From Flavobacterium sp. (GTDB taxonomy: Bacteria; Bacteroidota; Bacteroidia; Flavobacteriales; Flavobacteriaceae), in NCBI RefSeq assembly GCF_029945805.1, contig NZ_JAQSDH010000038.1:1-64000 (forward strand): a DNA stretch of 64,000 nucleotides. The letters are read 5' to 3'. Shown piece after piece: positions 23,435-32,443 of the stretch. The notes under the pieces were generated by a model, which worked only from the letters and a program-made list of their open reading frames with translations, did not search any database and was not told the origin of the DNA. Each line of letters opens with the position of its first letter. Positions within the stretch are counted from its first letter, which is position 1. A program made the translations under genes and the position numbers.

Positions 23435-25129
23435 ATGAAAGAAATTAAGAACATTTCGCGTTCACGAGCGCAAGAATCGTCGGCAGCTATCGAACGATTG
23501 TACATTACCATGAGGCATTTATTTAACAGGGGTTTTTACAAACCAATGGGTGTTTCAGGAGAAACTTTAAGAGAAGCTTTACTTTCTCTAAGACCAGAAA
23601 TTTACGGAAGTATCGCCGAAGAAAAAGTAGAGCTTAGCGGTTTACTTTATGTGATAGAACGACTTCCGGTTGGTATTGAAGAATGCCGCTTTATTAATTT
23701 AACATCTGATGAGGGCTATTCAAAATCGCATTTTCAGCCCATAGTTCCGCCAAAAAGAAGAAGAAACTGTTACCGTATTGATGACGAACAAATGAACGTG
23801 GAAATCACACGCGGTCGTTCCGACATCTATGATATTTTGACGCATTTAACGTTTATTTTTATCGAATCTCATAAAATTAAAAACAGAGTTTTACTTGATG
23901 AACTAGAAGTTGAGGTTACTCGAGATTGGGAAAAATTGGAAGATGCCGTTTTGCAAAACAAGAAAATGACGCTGAAAGAAAAGGAAATAGCCATTTCGCA
24001 TGCGGCCAATGTTTTGGGTAGAAGTTTTTCGGAAGTGTTAGATATTTATGAAGATTTTGCCACCAAAGAAAAGCCAGATCGTTTTTTACACGTCATCTAT
24101 TGGTTGGGAAAATTGGCCATCGATGAAGTCATCAACAACAACAAAAGAACCATTACTTTTAGTCCGATTTTGAGAGAACGATTGGGACATCACATTCATG
24201 GAGAAATTTGGGCAAACAACATCAAGAATGTTTTGAAATCCAATAATCTTCTGGAAAGGCCCATCCACATCATCAGTGCGAATATGCACAGTGTGATGAA
24301 TTCAATTTTTGCAACGAATGTTTTGAAAAGCAAGTTTAAAGACAAATCAGATTTCTTTATTTATGAAGAATTAAGCAAGTCGGGTGCCAACGATCTTCGA
24401 AATAAAGTTGAAGATGTTGCATTGAAACAAGGGATGATTTCACTTCCTGATGATGCTTCAGGAACTAATATTGATGTTCAGATTTTTGATACGTCAAAAA
24501 TTGATTGGGCAAAATCAAGTTTTTCAAAAGCGGTCATCGGTACAGAAGCACCAGTACTGATTGTAATGGATTATGCTTTTGGAGAACAGGCTTTTGAAAC
24601 TATTGACGAATTATTAAAACCGTACAAAGAAGGAAAAAATAGATCCTTCTTGAATGTTGAGTCGGTTTCAATAATGGGTAAGGCGGGAATTCTAGAAGGA
24701 GGAAAGGGCGACATTATGATTCCGTCTGCGCACATTAATGAAGGAACCGCTGATAATTATCCATTTGAAAATGAGTTGACTGCCGAAATGTTTGAAGGTA
24801 ACGGAATTCCAGTTTGTTCAGGACCAATGGTAACTGTATTGGGAACGTCCCTTCAAAATCGAGACTTATTAAAATTTTTCCACGAATCTACTTGGGAAGT
24901 AATTGGTCTTGAAATGGAAGGTGCCCATTATCAGAAAGCCATCCAATCCGCATCCAAAATAAGAAAAAGTATTCCACAGAATGTGAAAGTAAGATATGCC
25001 TATTACGCATCAGATAATCCATTGGAAACCGGAAGCACATTGGCTTCTGGCGGCTTGGGGACAACAGGCGTAAAACCAACGTACTTAATCACGATTAAAA
25101 TTTTAGAACAAATTTTTAACATAAAATAA
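23435..25129 (+). CDS. DUF6909-like protein with a nucleoside-phosphorylase-like C-terminal half
   Basis: A 564-residue cytosolic protein without a signal peptide. The N-terminal half (about 1-240) is helical and charged and matches no family I can name. The C-terminal half (about 270-560) resembles the purine nucleoside phosphorylase/MTA-SAH or AMP nucleosidase fold: glycine-rich GKAGILEGGKGDIMIPSAHI, then VCSGPMVTVLG and the hallmark GLEMEGAHY, whose Met-Glu contacts the ribose in that superfamily. The DUF6909 name is recalled, not checked. The substrate is unknown. It lies just before the polysaccharide cluster. Confidence 0.65.
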   Translation: MKEIKNISRSRAQESSAAIERLYITMRHLFNRGFYKPMGVSGETLREALLSLRPEIYGSIAEEKVELSGLLYVIERLPVGIEECRFINLTSDEGYSKSHFQPIVPPKRRRNCYRIDDEQMNVEITRGRSDIYDILTHLTFIFIESHKIKNRVLLDELEVEVTRDWEKLEDAVLQNKKMTLKEKEIAISHAANVLGRSFSEVLDIYEDFATKEKPDRFLHVIYWLGKLAIDEVINNNKRTITFSPILRERLGHHIHGEIWANNIKNVLKSNNLLERPIHIISANMHSVMNSIFATNVLKSKFKDKSDFFIYEELSKSGANDLRNKVEDVALKQGMISLPDDASGTNIDVQIFDTSKIDWAKSSFSKAVIGTEAPVLIVMDYAFGEQAFETIDELLKPYKEGKNRSFLNVESVSIMGKAGILEGGKGDIMIPSAHINEGTADNYPFENELTAEMFEGNGIPVCSGPMVTVLGTSLQNRDLLKFFHESTWEVIGLEMEGAHYQKAIQSASKIRKSIPQNVKVRYAYYASDNPLETGSTLASGGLGTTGVKPTYLITIKILEQIFNIK

Positions 25130-25138
25130 AATATTTTT

Positions 25139-26119
25139 ATGAGTGCAACGCCTCAAAACAATGACAACCAAGAAATAGATTTGACACAAATTTCAAGAAA
25201 AATCGGTGTTTTTTTTGAAAATATCTCGACTTCCATTTTTAAAGGATTTTTATTCTTAAAAAGAAATAGTATTTGGGTTGGAATATTGTTTATTCTTGGA
25301 GCTGGATTAGGATTTTACCTTGATAAAACCGTAAAAGTTTATGATAATCAAATTATTGTAAATCCAAATTTTGGTTCAGTAGATTATCTATATGCCAAAA
25401 TCGAATTGATTAATTCTAAAATAGTAGATGGCGACACATTGTTTTTGAAAAATGTGGTTGGAATTACGGAACCAAAAAAGTTCAAAGAAATAAAAATCAT
25501 GCCAATCAATGATGTTTACAAATTCATTGAAAATAAAGATCAGAACTTTGAGATGATTAAATTGATGTCAGAAGATGGCGATGTTAAAAAAGTTCTCAAC
25601 GAAACGGTAACAAGTAAAAATTATCCGTACCATAGTATTTCTTTTTCTACACTTGCTCAGACTTCTAATGAAAAGACAGTACTACCTCTTTTGAAGTATC
25701 TTAATGATTCTGATTATTACAAGATTATCCAAAAAGAGTACGTGAATAATATTAAAATTAAAATGGTACAAAATGATTCCATAATTTCACAAATTGATGG
25801 TTTCTTAAACAGTTTTAAAAAGAATGTAAACGGATCTCAAAAAAGTGATAAGTTAGTTTATTACAATGAAAATTCTCAATTAAATGATGTTATCAAAACT
25901 AAAGATTTATTGGTTTACGAGCAAGGAACACACAGAATAGAATTGGTTAATCTTGACAAAATCATCAAAGAAAATAGCGCAACATTGAATATTAAAAACA
26001 ACCAAGCAGTAAACGGAAAAATGAAAGTTGTATTGCCGTTACTATTTGTTTTCATGTTCATATTGTTTGGATTTTTGAAATCATACTACAATCACCAAAT
26101 GGCCAAATTAAAAAATTAA
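25139..26119 (+). CDS. Wzz-like polysaccharide chain-length protein (putative)
   Basis: A 326-residue protein with one transmembrane helix near residues 48-64, a periplasmic region of about 230 residues with predicted helices, and a second helix near 298-317 followed by a short basic tail. This two-helix, large-periplasmic-domain layout is that of polysaccharide copolymerases (Wzz/PCP1), which set O-antigen or capsule length. Its place at the head of a polysaccharide cluster, three bases before rfbA, supports the role. No Wzz sequence motif is strong, so the call is structural and contextual. Confidence 0.6.
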   Translation: MSATPQNNDNQEIDLTQISRKIGVFFENISTSIFKGFLFLKRNSIWVGILFILGAGLGFYLDKTVKVYDNQIIVNPNFGSVDYLYAKIELINSKIVDGDTLFLKNVVGITEPKKFKEIKIMPINDVYKFIENKDQNFEMIKLMSEDGDVKKVLNETVTSKNYPYHSISFSTLAQTSNEKTVLPLLKYLNDSDYYKIIQKEYVNNIKIKMVQNDSIISQIDGFLNSFKKNVNGSQKSDKLVYYNENSQLNDVIKTKDLLVYEQGTHRIELVNLDKIIKENSATLNIKNNQAVNGKMKVVLPLLFVFMFILFGFLKSYYNHQMAKLKN

Positions 26120-26122
26120 TTT

Positions 26123-26995
26123 ATGAAGGGAATTATTTTAGCTGGTGGATCCGGAACGAGATTACACCCATTAACATTAGCAGTTAGCAAGCAGTTAATG
26201 CCGATTTATGACAAGCCAATGATCTACTATCCGTTGTCAACTTTGATATCGTCTGGAATAAATGAAATTTTGATTATATCAACACCTCATGATTTACCGC
26301 TATTCCGACAATTATTGGGCGATGGAAAAAGTTTGGGTTGTCGTTTTGAATATGCTGTTCAGGAACATCCAAATGGTCTTGCTGAAGCTTTTATCATTGG
26401 AAAAGAGTTTATTGGAAACGACAAAGTTGCCTTAGTTCTTGGTGATAATATTTTTTACGGAACAGGATTGTCTGATTTATTGCTAGCCAATAATAATCCG
26501 GATGGTGGAATTATTTACGCCTACCATGTACACGACCCAGAACGTTATGGTGTTGTTGATTTTGATTCTGAAGGAAAAGTGCTTTCAATAGAAGAGAAGC
26601 CAGAGCATCCAAAATCAAATTTTGCGGTCCCTGGAATTTATTTTTATGATAATGATGTAGTCGAAATTGCGGCGAATATCAAACCAAGTCATCGCGGCGA
26701 AATTGAAATTACCGATGTGAATAAGGAATATTTAAAAAGAGGAAAACTCAAAGTAAGTATTCTAGATAGAGGAACTGCTTGGTTAGATACGGGAACCTTT
26801 CAGTCGTTAATGCAAGCAGGACAATTTGTACAAGTTATTGAAGAGCGTCAGGGATTGAAAATTGGTGCCATTGAAGAAGCGGCCTACAGAATGGGTTTCA
26901 TAGATGAAAATCAGTTAGAAAAATTGGCCCAACCCTTAGTTAAAAGTGGTTATGGAATTCATTTAATGAGTTTATTACAGGAAAAAAAGAAATAA
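26123..26995 (+). CDS. rfbA: Glucose-1-phosphate thymidylyltransferase
   Basis: A 290-residue cytosolic enzyme that makes dTDP-glucose from glucose 1-phosphate and dTTP, the first step of dTDP-rhamnose synthesis. The N-terminal nucleotide-binding motif [16 protein letters not shown] is complete. LGDNIFYG carries the metal-binding Asp, and [20 protein letters not shown] and [10 protein letters not shown] are family hallmarks. The length is typical. rfbC and rfbD follow, but rfbB is not seen. Confidence 0.97.
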   Translation: MKGIILAGGSGTRLHPLTLAVSKQLMPIYDKPMIYYPLSTLISSGINEILIISTPHDLPLFRQLLGDGKSLGCRFEYAVQEHPNGLAEAFIIGKEFIGNDKVALVLGDNIFYGTGLSDLLLANNNPDGGIIYAYHVHDPERYGVVDFDSEGKVLSIEEKPEHPKSNFAVPGIYFYDNDVVEIAANIKPSHRGEIEITDVNKEYLKRGKLKVSILDRGTAWLDTGTFQSLMQAGQFVQVIEERQGLKIGAIEEAAYRMGFIDENQLEKLAQPLVKSGYGIHLMSLLQEKKK

Positions 26996-27040
26996 TAACA
27001 TACCAATATCAAGTAGTTAATTTTTTAAAAATTGCTTTTT

Positions 27041-27060
27041 GACATTGACATTGACATTGA
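27041..27060. repeat. GACATT hexamer tandem repeat
   Basis: Three and a third copies of GACATT lie just upstream of the rfbC ATG, in the 68-base gap after rfbA. Confidence 0.7.
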
Positions 27061-27063
27061 AAG

Positions 27064-27615
27064 ATGAATTTTATTGCGACCAAACTTGACGGCTGTTTTA
27101 TTATTGAACCAAAAATCATTACTGATGACCGCGGTTATTTTATGGAAAGCTTTAATGAGAATACATTTCAAGAAGGAATAAATCAAAATGTTCATTTTGT
27201 ACAAGATAATCAGTCGTTCTCTTCAAAAGGGGTTTTGCGAGGTTTACATTATCAAACGGGAGAACATGCCCAAGCCAAACTAGTTCGCGTTTTACAAGGC
27301 GAAGTTTTGGATGTTGCGGTGGATATCAGACCCGACTCGAAAACATTTGGTCAATATGAAGCCGTACACCTTTCGGGCGAAAACCAAAAACAATTTTTTG
27401 TTCCAAGAGGCTTTGCACACGGATTTTTAGTATTAAGTGAAACAGCCACTTTCTTTTATAAGTGTGATAATTTTTACAATAAAGAATCAGAAGGCGGAAT
27501 TATTTTTAATGATCAAACCATTGGTATTGATTGGGAATTTCCAACAACAGAATTGATTATTTCAGAAAAAGATAAGGTGCAACCTACGATCGCAAACGCC
27601 AAAAAAGCATGGTAG
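27064..27615 (+). CDS. rfbC: dTDP-4-dehydrorhamnose 3,5-epimerase
   Basis: A 183-residue cupin-fold epimerase of dTDP-L-rhamnose synthesis. Landmarks are DDRGYFMESF near residue 21, the catalytic His region GVLRGLHYQ (near 60), the substrate-binding QGEVLDVAVDIR, and FFVPRGFAHGFLVL with the second His. YKCDNFYNKESEGGI carries the active Tyr region. The length is typical. Its end overlaps rfbD by seven bases. Confidence 0.96.
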   Translation: MNFIATKLDGCFIIEPKIITDDRGYFMESFNENTFQEGINQNVHFVQDNQSFSSKGVLRGLHYQTGEHAQAKLVRVLQGEVLDVAVDIRPDSKTFGQYEAVHLSGENQKQFFVPRGFAHGFLVLSETATFFYKCDNFYNKESEGGIIFNDQTIGIDWEFPTTELIISEKDKVQPTIANAKKAW

Positions 27616-28463
27616 TTTTAGTTACTGGAGCCAACGGACAATTAGGACAGAGTTTGCAATTTAGTGCACCCAATTATCCTGAATTGCAATTTGTATTTTG
27701 TTCTTCCACTGAATTAGATATTACAAATGCAGAAAATTGCGAGACCGTTTTTGCAAAAGTAAAACCCAATTATTGCATCAATGCGGCAGCATATACCGCA
27801 GTAGATAAAGCTGAAATCGAACTTGAGAAAGCGCATTCAATCAATGTGGATGGTGCAAAAAATTTGGCTACCGTTTGCAAATTAAACAATACAATCCTAC
27901 TTCACATTTCTACCGATTTTGTTTTTGATGGAACAGCTTCAAAACCTTATACTGAAAACGACATTCCGAATCCAACAGGCGTTTATGGACAAACTAAATT
28001 AGATGGGGAAAAAGCAATTCAGGAAGTTTTTAACAAGTATTATATCATCCGAACCTCATGGGTTTATTCCCAATTTGGAAATAATTTTATGAAAACCATG
28101 TTGCGATTGGCTTCTGAAAGAGATTCACTTTCAGTAGTAAACGACCAAATCGGAACACCAACCAATGCGGTTGATTTAGCAGAAGTTCTGATGAAAATTA
28201 TTCAGCATTGTCAGACGGAGCTTGTCGAAGTGTTCGGCATTTACAATTTTAGTAACGAAGGACAATGCAGCTGGTATGATTTTGCTAAAGAAATATTTGA
28301 AATTAATGGGGTTAAAATAAATCTGCAAGCAATTCCAACATCAAGCTTTCCAACGCCGGCGAAAAGACCAAAATATAGTGTTTTGGATAAGAGTAAAATC
28401 AAGAGTACTTTTGGAGTTAAAATTAGAAATTGGGAAGAAAGTTTACATCGTATTAAAAGTTAA
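27609..28463 (+). CDS. rfbD: dTDP-4-dehydrorhamnose reductase
   Basis: A 284-residue SDR-superfamily enzyme that reduces the last intermediate to dTDP-L-rhamnose. It has the Rossmann motif VTGANGQLGQSL at the start, STDFVFDG, the catalytic YGQTKLDGE and SWVYSQFGNNF. Near residue 200 the peptide HCQTELVEVFG is unusual: it is encoded by a GC-rich repeat (28210-28237) that looks like the flavobacterial REP element, and it replaces the usual loop without breaking the frame. The gene overlaps rfbC by seven bases. Confidence 0.95.
   Translation: MVVLVTGANGQLGQSLQFSAPNYPELQFVFCSSTELDITNAENCETVFAKVKPNYCINAAAYTAVDKAEIELEKAHSINVDGAKNLATVCKLNNTILLHISTDFVFDGTASKPYTENDIPNPTGVYGQTKLDGEKAIQEVFNKYYIIRTSWVYSQFGNNFMKTMLRLASERDSLSVVNDQIGTPTNAVDLAEVLMKIIQHCQTELVEVFGIYNFSNEGQCSWYDFAKEIFEINGVKINLQAIPTSSFPTPAKRPKYSVLDKSKIKSTFGVKIRNWEESLHRIKS
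28210..28237. repeat. REP-like element read in frame inside rfbD
   Basis: GTCAGACGGAGCTTGTCGAAG and its flank match the common Bacteroidota/proteobacterial interspersed element whose translation gives ELVE-type peptides (recalled). It is GC-rich in an AT-rich gene and sits in a surface loop region just before the conserved YNFSNEG motif. Confidence 0.6.
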
Positions 28464-28466
28464 AAA

Positions 28467-29225
28467 ATGGATATATCAGAATTCTCAAGATTAAATGACA
28501 AGAGCAATTACAATAGACATCCATGGGAAACCTCAAGGAAAAACGTCTTGCACACTTTTTTAAAACAATCGAAAATAAAGTTTCCAATAGATAGAATTGT
28601 TGATATTGGAAGTGGTGATGCTTATGTAATTCATACATTAGTTGAGAAAAATTTAGCGAAAGAATATTACGCTATAGATACTGCCTACACTGCAGAGGTG
28701 ATTGCGCAATTAAAAACCAATAATAATAACAGTAAAGTTGTTTATTTTCAAAATCTTGAAGAATATTTAGTAACAGTGAAGGAAAAAGTTCCAACACTTT
28801 ATTTGTGTATGGATGTTCTGGAACATTTAGAAGATGAAAAAATTATCTTAAACGATTTACAATCTAAAGAAAATAATTATTTCTTTTTTGCAGTTCCCGC
28901 TTTTCAATCTGTTTTTTCGAGCCATGATGTTTTATTGGGTCATTACAGACGATACACTCTTAATCAGTTAGAAAATGTTTTAGATAAAAATGAATTTACT
29001 ATTATAGAAAAAGGATATTACTTTACGTCTTTATTATTATTCAGAAAACTCGATAAGTTTCTTAAAAAAGATAAAGACGAATCTATTGATAACTGGGAAG
29101 CCGGAAAGGTTAAAACAGTTGCTATTAATACCATGTTAACCATTGATTTTAAAATTAGTTTATTGTTTAAAAAACTTGGAATAACGATTCCTGGACTTTC
29201 TTGTTATTGTTTATGCAAAAAATAG
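28467..29225 (+). CDS. Class I SAM-dependent methyltransferase
   Basis: A 252-residue soluble protein. The SAM-binding motif I is IVDIGSGDAYVIHTL (near residue 42), motif II is the acidic YYAIDTA, and the motif IV-like LYLCMDVLEHLEDE and FFFAVPAFQ follow, as in Methyltransf_11/23 enzymes. The N-terminal NRHPWETSR suggests a lipid- or sugar-linked substrate family. It is placed between rfbD and a GT2 glycosyltransferase, whose start lies inside its last codons. It may methylate a polyprenyl-linked or nucleotide sugar; the target is not known. Confidence 0.85.
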   Translation: MDISEFSRLNDKSNYNRHPWETSRKNVLHTFLKQSKIKFPIDRIVDIGSGDAYVIHTLVEKNLAKEYYAIDTAYTAEVIAQLKTNNNNSKVVYFQNLEEYLVTVKEKVPTLYLCMDVLEHLEDEKIILNDLQSKENNYFFFAVPAFQSVFSSHDVLLGHYRRYTLNQLENVLDKNEFTIIEKGYYFTSLLLFRKLDKFLKKDKDESIDNWEAGKVKTVAINTMLTIDFKISLLFKKLGITIPGLSCYCLCKK

Positions 29226-29926
29226 CGATTATAATTCCGTGTTACAATGAAGAAAAGAGATTAAAAACAACTTCATTATTCTATTTGATAGAAAATACAA
29301 ACGTAGATATCTATCTCGCAAATGACGGAAGTAAAGATGGAACATTAGAGGTTATAACAGAATTTTCTTCAAATAACGCAGAAAGGTGTTTTGTGCTAAA
29401 TTTTAAACAGAATCAAGGTAAAGCAGCAACCCTATTTAAAGCAGTAAACTTGTTGATAGAAAAAGACAGTTACGAGTATATAGGGTATTTTGATGCGGAT
29501 TTTTCTACTCCAGAAACTGAAGTCATAAGGTTAATCGCTGAAATTCAGAAAAAAGAAACCGAATTTTTAATAGGTTCAAGAATATTATTGCTCAATTCGG
29601 GTATCAAAAGAAAATACCACCGGCACATCATAGGCAGAATAATTATTACATTGATTAACTTAAAATTTAAGTTGGGAATATATGATACACAATGTGGAGC
29701 AAAGATATTTTCGTCTGCTATTTTAAAACAATGTTTTGATAAACCTTTTAACACTTCTTGGTTATTTGATGTTGAAATTTTTATCAGATTGAAAAAGAAA
29801 AATTTGTTAAGCAAAGGAAGAGAAATCCCCGTTTACAATTGGAAAGATGTTGACGGTTCAAAATTAGGCTGGAAAACGGCTTTTAAAATTTTAAATGAAT
29901 TGTATTTATTAAACAAAAATTATTAA
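29213..29926 (+). CDS. Family 2 glycosyltransferase, polyprenyl-phosphate sugar synthase-like
   Basis: A 237-residue GT-A protein with IIPCYNEEKRL at the N-terminus, DGSKDGT for nucleotide binding, the DxD motif in YFDADFSTP (near residue 95) and LIGSR. GAKIFSSAIL and the final part fit the dolichyl/undecaprenyl-phosphate mannose or glucose synthase subgroup. No transmembrane helix is obvious. The ATG at 29213 (MQKIAI) was preferred over an upstream TTG; it overlaps the methyltransferase by 13 bases. It probably supplies a lipid-linked sugar to the downstream GT39 enzyme, two bases away. Confidence 0.88.
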   Translation: MQKIAIIIPCYNEEKRLKTTSLFYLIENTNVDIYLANDGSKDGTLEVITEFSSNNAERCFVLNFKQNQGKAATLFKAVNLLIEKDSYEYIGYFDADFSTPETEVIRLIAEIQKKETEFLIGSRILLLNSGIKRKYHRHIIGRIIITLINLKFKLGIYDTQCGAKIFSSAILKQCFDKPFNTSWLFDVEIFIRLKKKNLLSKGREIPVYNWKDVDGSKLGWKTAFKILNELYLLNKNY

Positions 29927-29928
29927 AA

Positions 29929-31776
29929 ATGAAGATAATTAATTGGTTAAAAAACAATAAATTACTTTTAGCAATTGTTGCTTTTGGAGCTGTTTTACGA
30001 TTTTATAAGTTGGATAATCAAAGTTTATGGATTGATGAATTATTTTCGATGAATGTTGCCAATCCTAAAAATGATTTTCGATTTATTTATACTTTTTTAA
30101 GAGATCATGATCCACATCCTCCGTTATACTATTTTTTAATTCATCTTTTTTTTCTATTATTTGGCTATACCACATTAGTTCTAAAATTATTTTCAACCCT
30201 TGTCGGAGTATTGGGAATCTTTTCTATTTATTACTTAGGAAAGAAAATGGTTAACAAGCAAGTTGGCTATATTGGAGCAATTTTAGTTTCGGTTAATTAC
30301 TTTCATATTTACTATTCTCAAGAAGGAAGAATGTATACTTTACTTTTTCTAACAACTTGTATTGCAATATATTCCTTCTTCGTATTCATAAAAAAATCTA
30401 CATATCAAACAATGATTCTGTTTATAATAGGATCGTCCTTAATGATTTACAGTCAGTTTTTTGGAGTATTTGTTTTATTTTCAATGTATATAATCCTTTT
30501 ATATACCATTATTAAATCTGATTTAAAAGAAAGAGGGACAAGATTGAGAATGACTATTATTGCTGGAATTGTAACGGTAGTATTATACATTCCATCAATT
30601 ATAATAATTTTATTTAATCCAAAACGAGAATCTATTTGGATACAACCTCCAACTTGGAGCACTTTTGAATCAATATTTAAAGAATTTTTCGGATTTAGTC
30701 AAATTCTTAATTTCATCATAATAGCACTATTTATAATAGGATTGATTTTGTATTTTATTAAGCATAAAAAGCAACAAGTTAAAAATGGAATTTCGCCATT
30801 AATTTCACCAGAAGGAATTTTGATTACTATTTTATTGATCACTGTAATATTGCCTGTGGTATATTCAAAATTACTATTACCTATTGTAGTTAGTAGATAT
30901 TATATATGTATTCTTCCAGCAGTTTTAATTTTACTTGCCATAGCAATCAACAATTTTAAAAATAATAATGTTAAAATTTTAATTCTAATTATTTTTTGTT
31001 TTTTTTCAATCAAAAATTTAATTATTGATAAAGCTTTTTATACAAGTTTTTACAAAACACAGTTCAAACAAGCGGTTAATTATATGGTGCAAGAGACACC
31101 AAATGATATTATTGTATCAAAGTTGGGAGACTTTTATTTAAGGTTTTATTTAGATGAAAATAATTATAATAAACCTGTAATTGAAAACGATATTAATAAC
31201 TACGTTTCAAGCATTAAAAATGACACATTGAATTTAAAAAATTTTTGGTATTGTGATGGTCATCTTCCGAGCTATATGCCAACAAATCAAACTCAAAAAT
31301 TTATTGATAGTTATTATTACATAGATGAAAATGTTGACTTTTTTGACGCTCTAATAAAGCATTATTCTTTAAAAAAGAATTACAAGGAAACACTTGATAT
31401 TTCTATGTTTTTGCCTCTTGCTGAACGCAACGGAAATGAGATTAATTTTTATATTGAAAAGTTTGAAGCTATAAATAATAAGATTAATTTTTCTGGATGG
31501 GCCTATCTTTCCGATCAAGGAACGGAGAGTTCAAAAACAGAATTAGTGGTAATAAAAGAAAATACCTGTAGGGTAATTTTTGGGAATAAAATCAGAAGAG
31601 AAGACGTTACCACTTATTTTAAAAGTCAATATGATCTTTCAAATTCCGGTTTCAGTTCTAGTTTCGATAAAAATGATTTAGAAAAAGGAAATTATAAAAT
31701 TGGAATTTATATAATTGACAAAAAAAACAACAAAAAAGGATTGGTTGTTTCTGATAAAATTTTTACAGTCAATTAA
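29929..31776 (+). CDS. Family 39-type membrane glycosyltransferase with C-terminal beta domain
   Basis: A 615-residue protein with about ten transmembrane helices (residues about 13-390), preceded by LDNQSLWIDELFSM, whose Asp-Glu pair matches the catalytic first loop of ArnT/PMT-type GT-C enzymes. HDPHPPLYYFLIH and YYSQEGRMYTL are further family motifs. The last 200 residues are soluble. The end (INFSGWAYLSDQ, DLSNSGFSS, GNYKIGIYIID) looks like a small beta-sandwich found at the C-terminus of some surface-glycan membrane proteins (recalled). It probably uses the lipid-linked sugar from the upstream GT2 enzyme at the periplasmic face. Confidence 0.85.
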   Translation: MKIINWLKNNKLLLAIVAFGAVLRFYKLDNQSLWIDELFSMNVANPKNDFRFIYTFLRDHDPHPPLYYFLIHLFFLLFGYTTLVLKLFSTLVGVLGIFSIYYLGKKMVNKQVGYIGAILVSVNYFHIYYSQEGRMYTLLFLTTCIAIYSFFVFIKKSTYQTMILFIIGSSLMIYSQFFGVFVLFSMYIILLYTIIKSDLKERGTRLRMTIIAGIVTVVLYIPSIIIILFNPKRESIWIQPPTWSTFESIFKEFFGFSQILNFIIIALFIIGLILYFIKHKKQQVKNGISPLISPEGILITILLITVILPVVYSKLLLPIVVSRYYICILPAVLILLAIAINNFKNNNVKILILIIFCFFSIKNLIIDKAFYTSFYKTQFKQAVNYMVQETPNDIIVSKLGDFYLRFYLDENNYNKPVIENDINNYVSSIKNDTLNLKNFWYCDGHLPSYMPTNQTQKFIDSYYYIDENVDFFDALIKHYSLKKNYKETLDISMFLPLAERNGNEINFYIEKFEAINNKINFSGWAYLSDQGTESSKTELVVIKENTCRVIFGNKIRREDVTTYFKSQYDLSNSGFSSSFDKNDLEKGNYKIGIYIIDKKNNKKGLVVSDKIFTVN

Positions 31777-31786
31777 AATAAAAAAT

Positions 31787-31794
31787 TATATTTG
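31787..31794 (+). promoter_or_regulatory. Promoter core (TAnnTTTG) before the lipoprotein gene
   Basis: TATATTTG lies 17 bases before the ATG at 31811, inside the polysaccharide cluster. Confidence 0.5.
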
Positions 31795-31810
31795 CAAAAA
31801 TTAATAAATT

Positions 31811-32356
31811 ATGAAATCGAAAAATCTAGTCTTGTTTTTTTTACCATTTATTGTTTTAATCTCGTGTAAAAAAGATGTTGAAACAAAAGAGAATGTAGAA
31901 ACTCCTGAAATTCAAAATAAGCATTTTGTAGTAACATTAGATTTAATAGTGAAGAAAAATGATAACATACATCTTTATTATACACAAGATCGATCTATAA
32001 ACTTTAATGAGGAACAATCATTATGGGCAGAAGTGAAAGGAAATAATGAAGTTCAACAAGTGGTGTTTAAATTACCAGAAGATGTAATTCCAACAGATTT
32101 TAGATTGGATTTAGGTTATGGTAAAAACGTCGAGCAGACTGAAATAATTTTTAAGAAATTTATGATTAATTATTATGATAGAAATTTCGTAGCATCTGGA
32201 GCAGAAATTTTTAATTATTTTTATAATAATAAAGATAACGCCACCGTTGATAAACTTACGGGTACTTTAAAAAGATTAAAAGTTGATCAGGAAACTGCTC
32301 CATCTCTTTATCCTCAAACATCTTTAGAAGAAGAATTAATAAAATTGACAAGATAA
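31811..32356 (+). CDS. Small lipoprotein, unknown
   Basis: A 181-residue protein with a lipoprotein signal peptide (FIVLISC, Cys at residue 19, then Lys-Lys-Asp). The mature part has a beta-rich half (HFVVTLDLIVKKNDNIHLYY, VVFKLPEDVIPTDFRLDLGY) and a helical C-terminal tail ending EEELIKLTR. Charged residues are frequent. I know no named family. It has its own promoter core and its own terminator, so it may be expressed independently of the surrounding polysaccharide genes, yet it follows the GT39 gene closely. Confidence 0.7.
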   Translation: MKSKNLVLFFLPFIVLISCKKDVETKENVETPEIQNKHFVVTLDLIVKKNDNIHLYYTQDRSINFNEEQSLWAEVKGNNEVQQVVFKLPEDVIPTDFRLDLGYGKNVEQTEIIFKKFMINYYDRNFVASGAEIFNYFYNNKDNATVDKLTGTLKRLKVDQETAPSLYPQTSLEEELIKLTR

Positions 32357-32378
32357 ACTTGTATAATTTATTTTATAA

Positions 32379-32411
32379 AAAACCATAAATTGAAGTTCAA
32401 TTTATGGTTTT
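32379..32411 (+). terminator. Intrinsic terminator after the lipoprotein gene
   Basis: AAAACCATAAATTGA pairs perfectly with TCAATTTATGGTTTT around AGT, followed by T residues. The Wzx gene begins just behind it. Confidence 0.85.
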
Positions 32412-32417
32412 TTAATT

Positions 32418-32425
32418 TAATTTTG
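32418..32425 (+). promoter_or_regulatory. Possible promoter core for wzx (TAnnTTTG)
   Basis: TAATTTTG lies 18 bases before the ATG at 32444, right after the terminator. Confidence 0.4.
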
Positions 32426-32443
32426 AAAGCAAGCAAAACCAAA

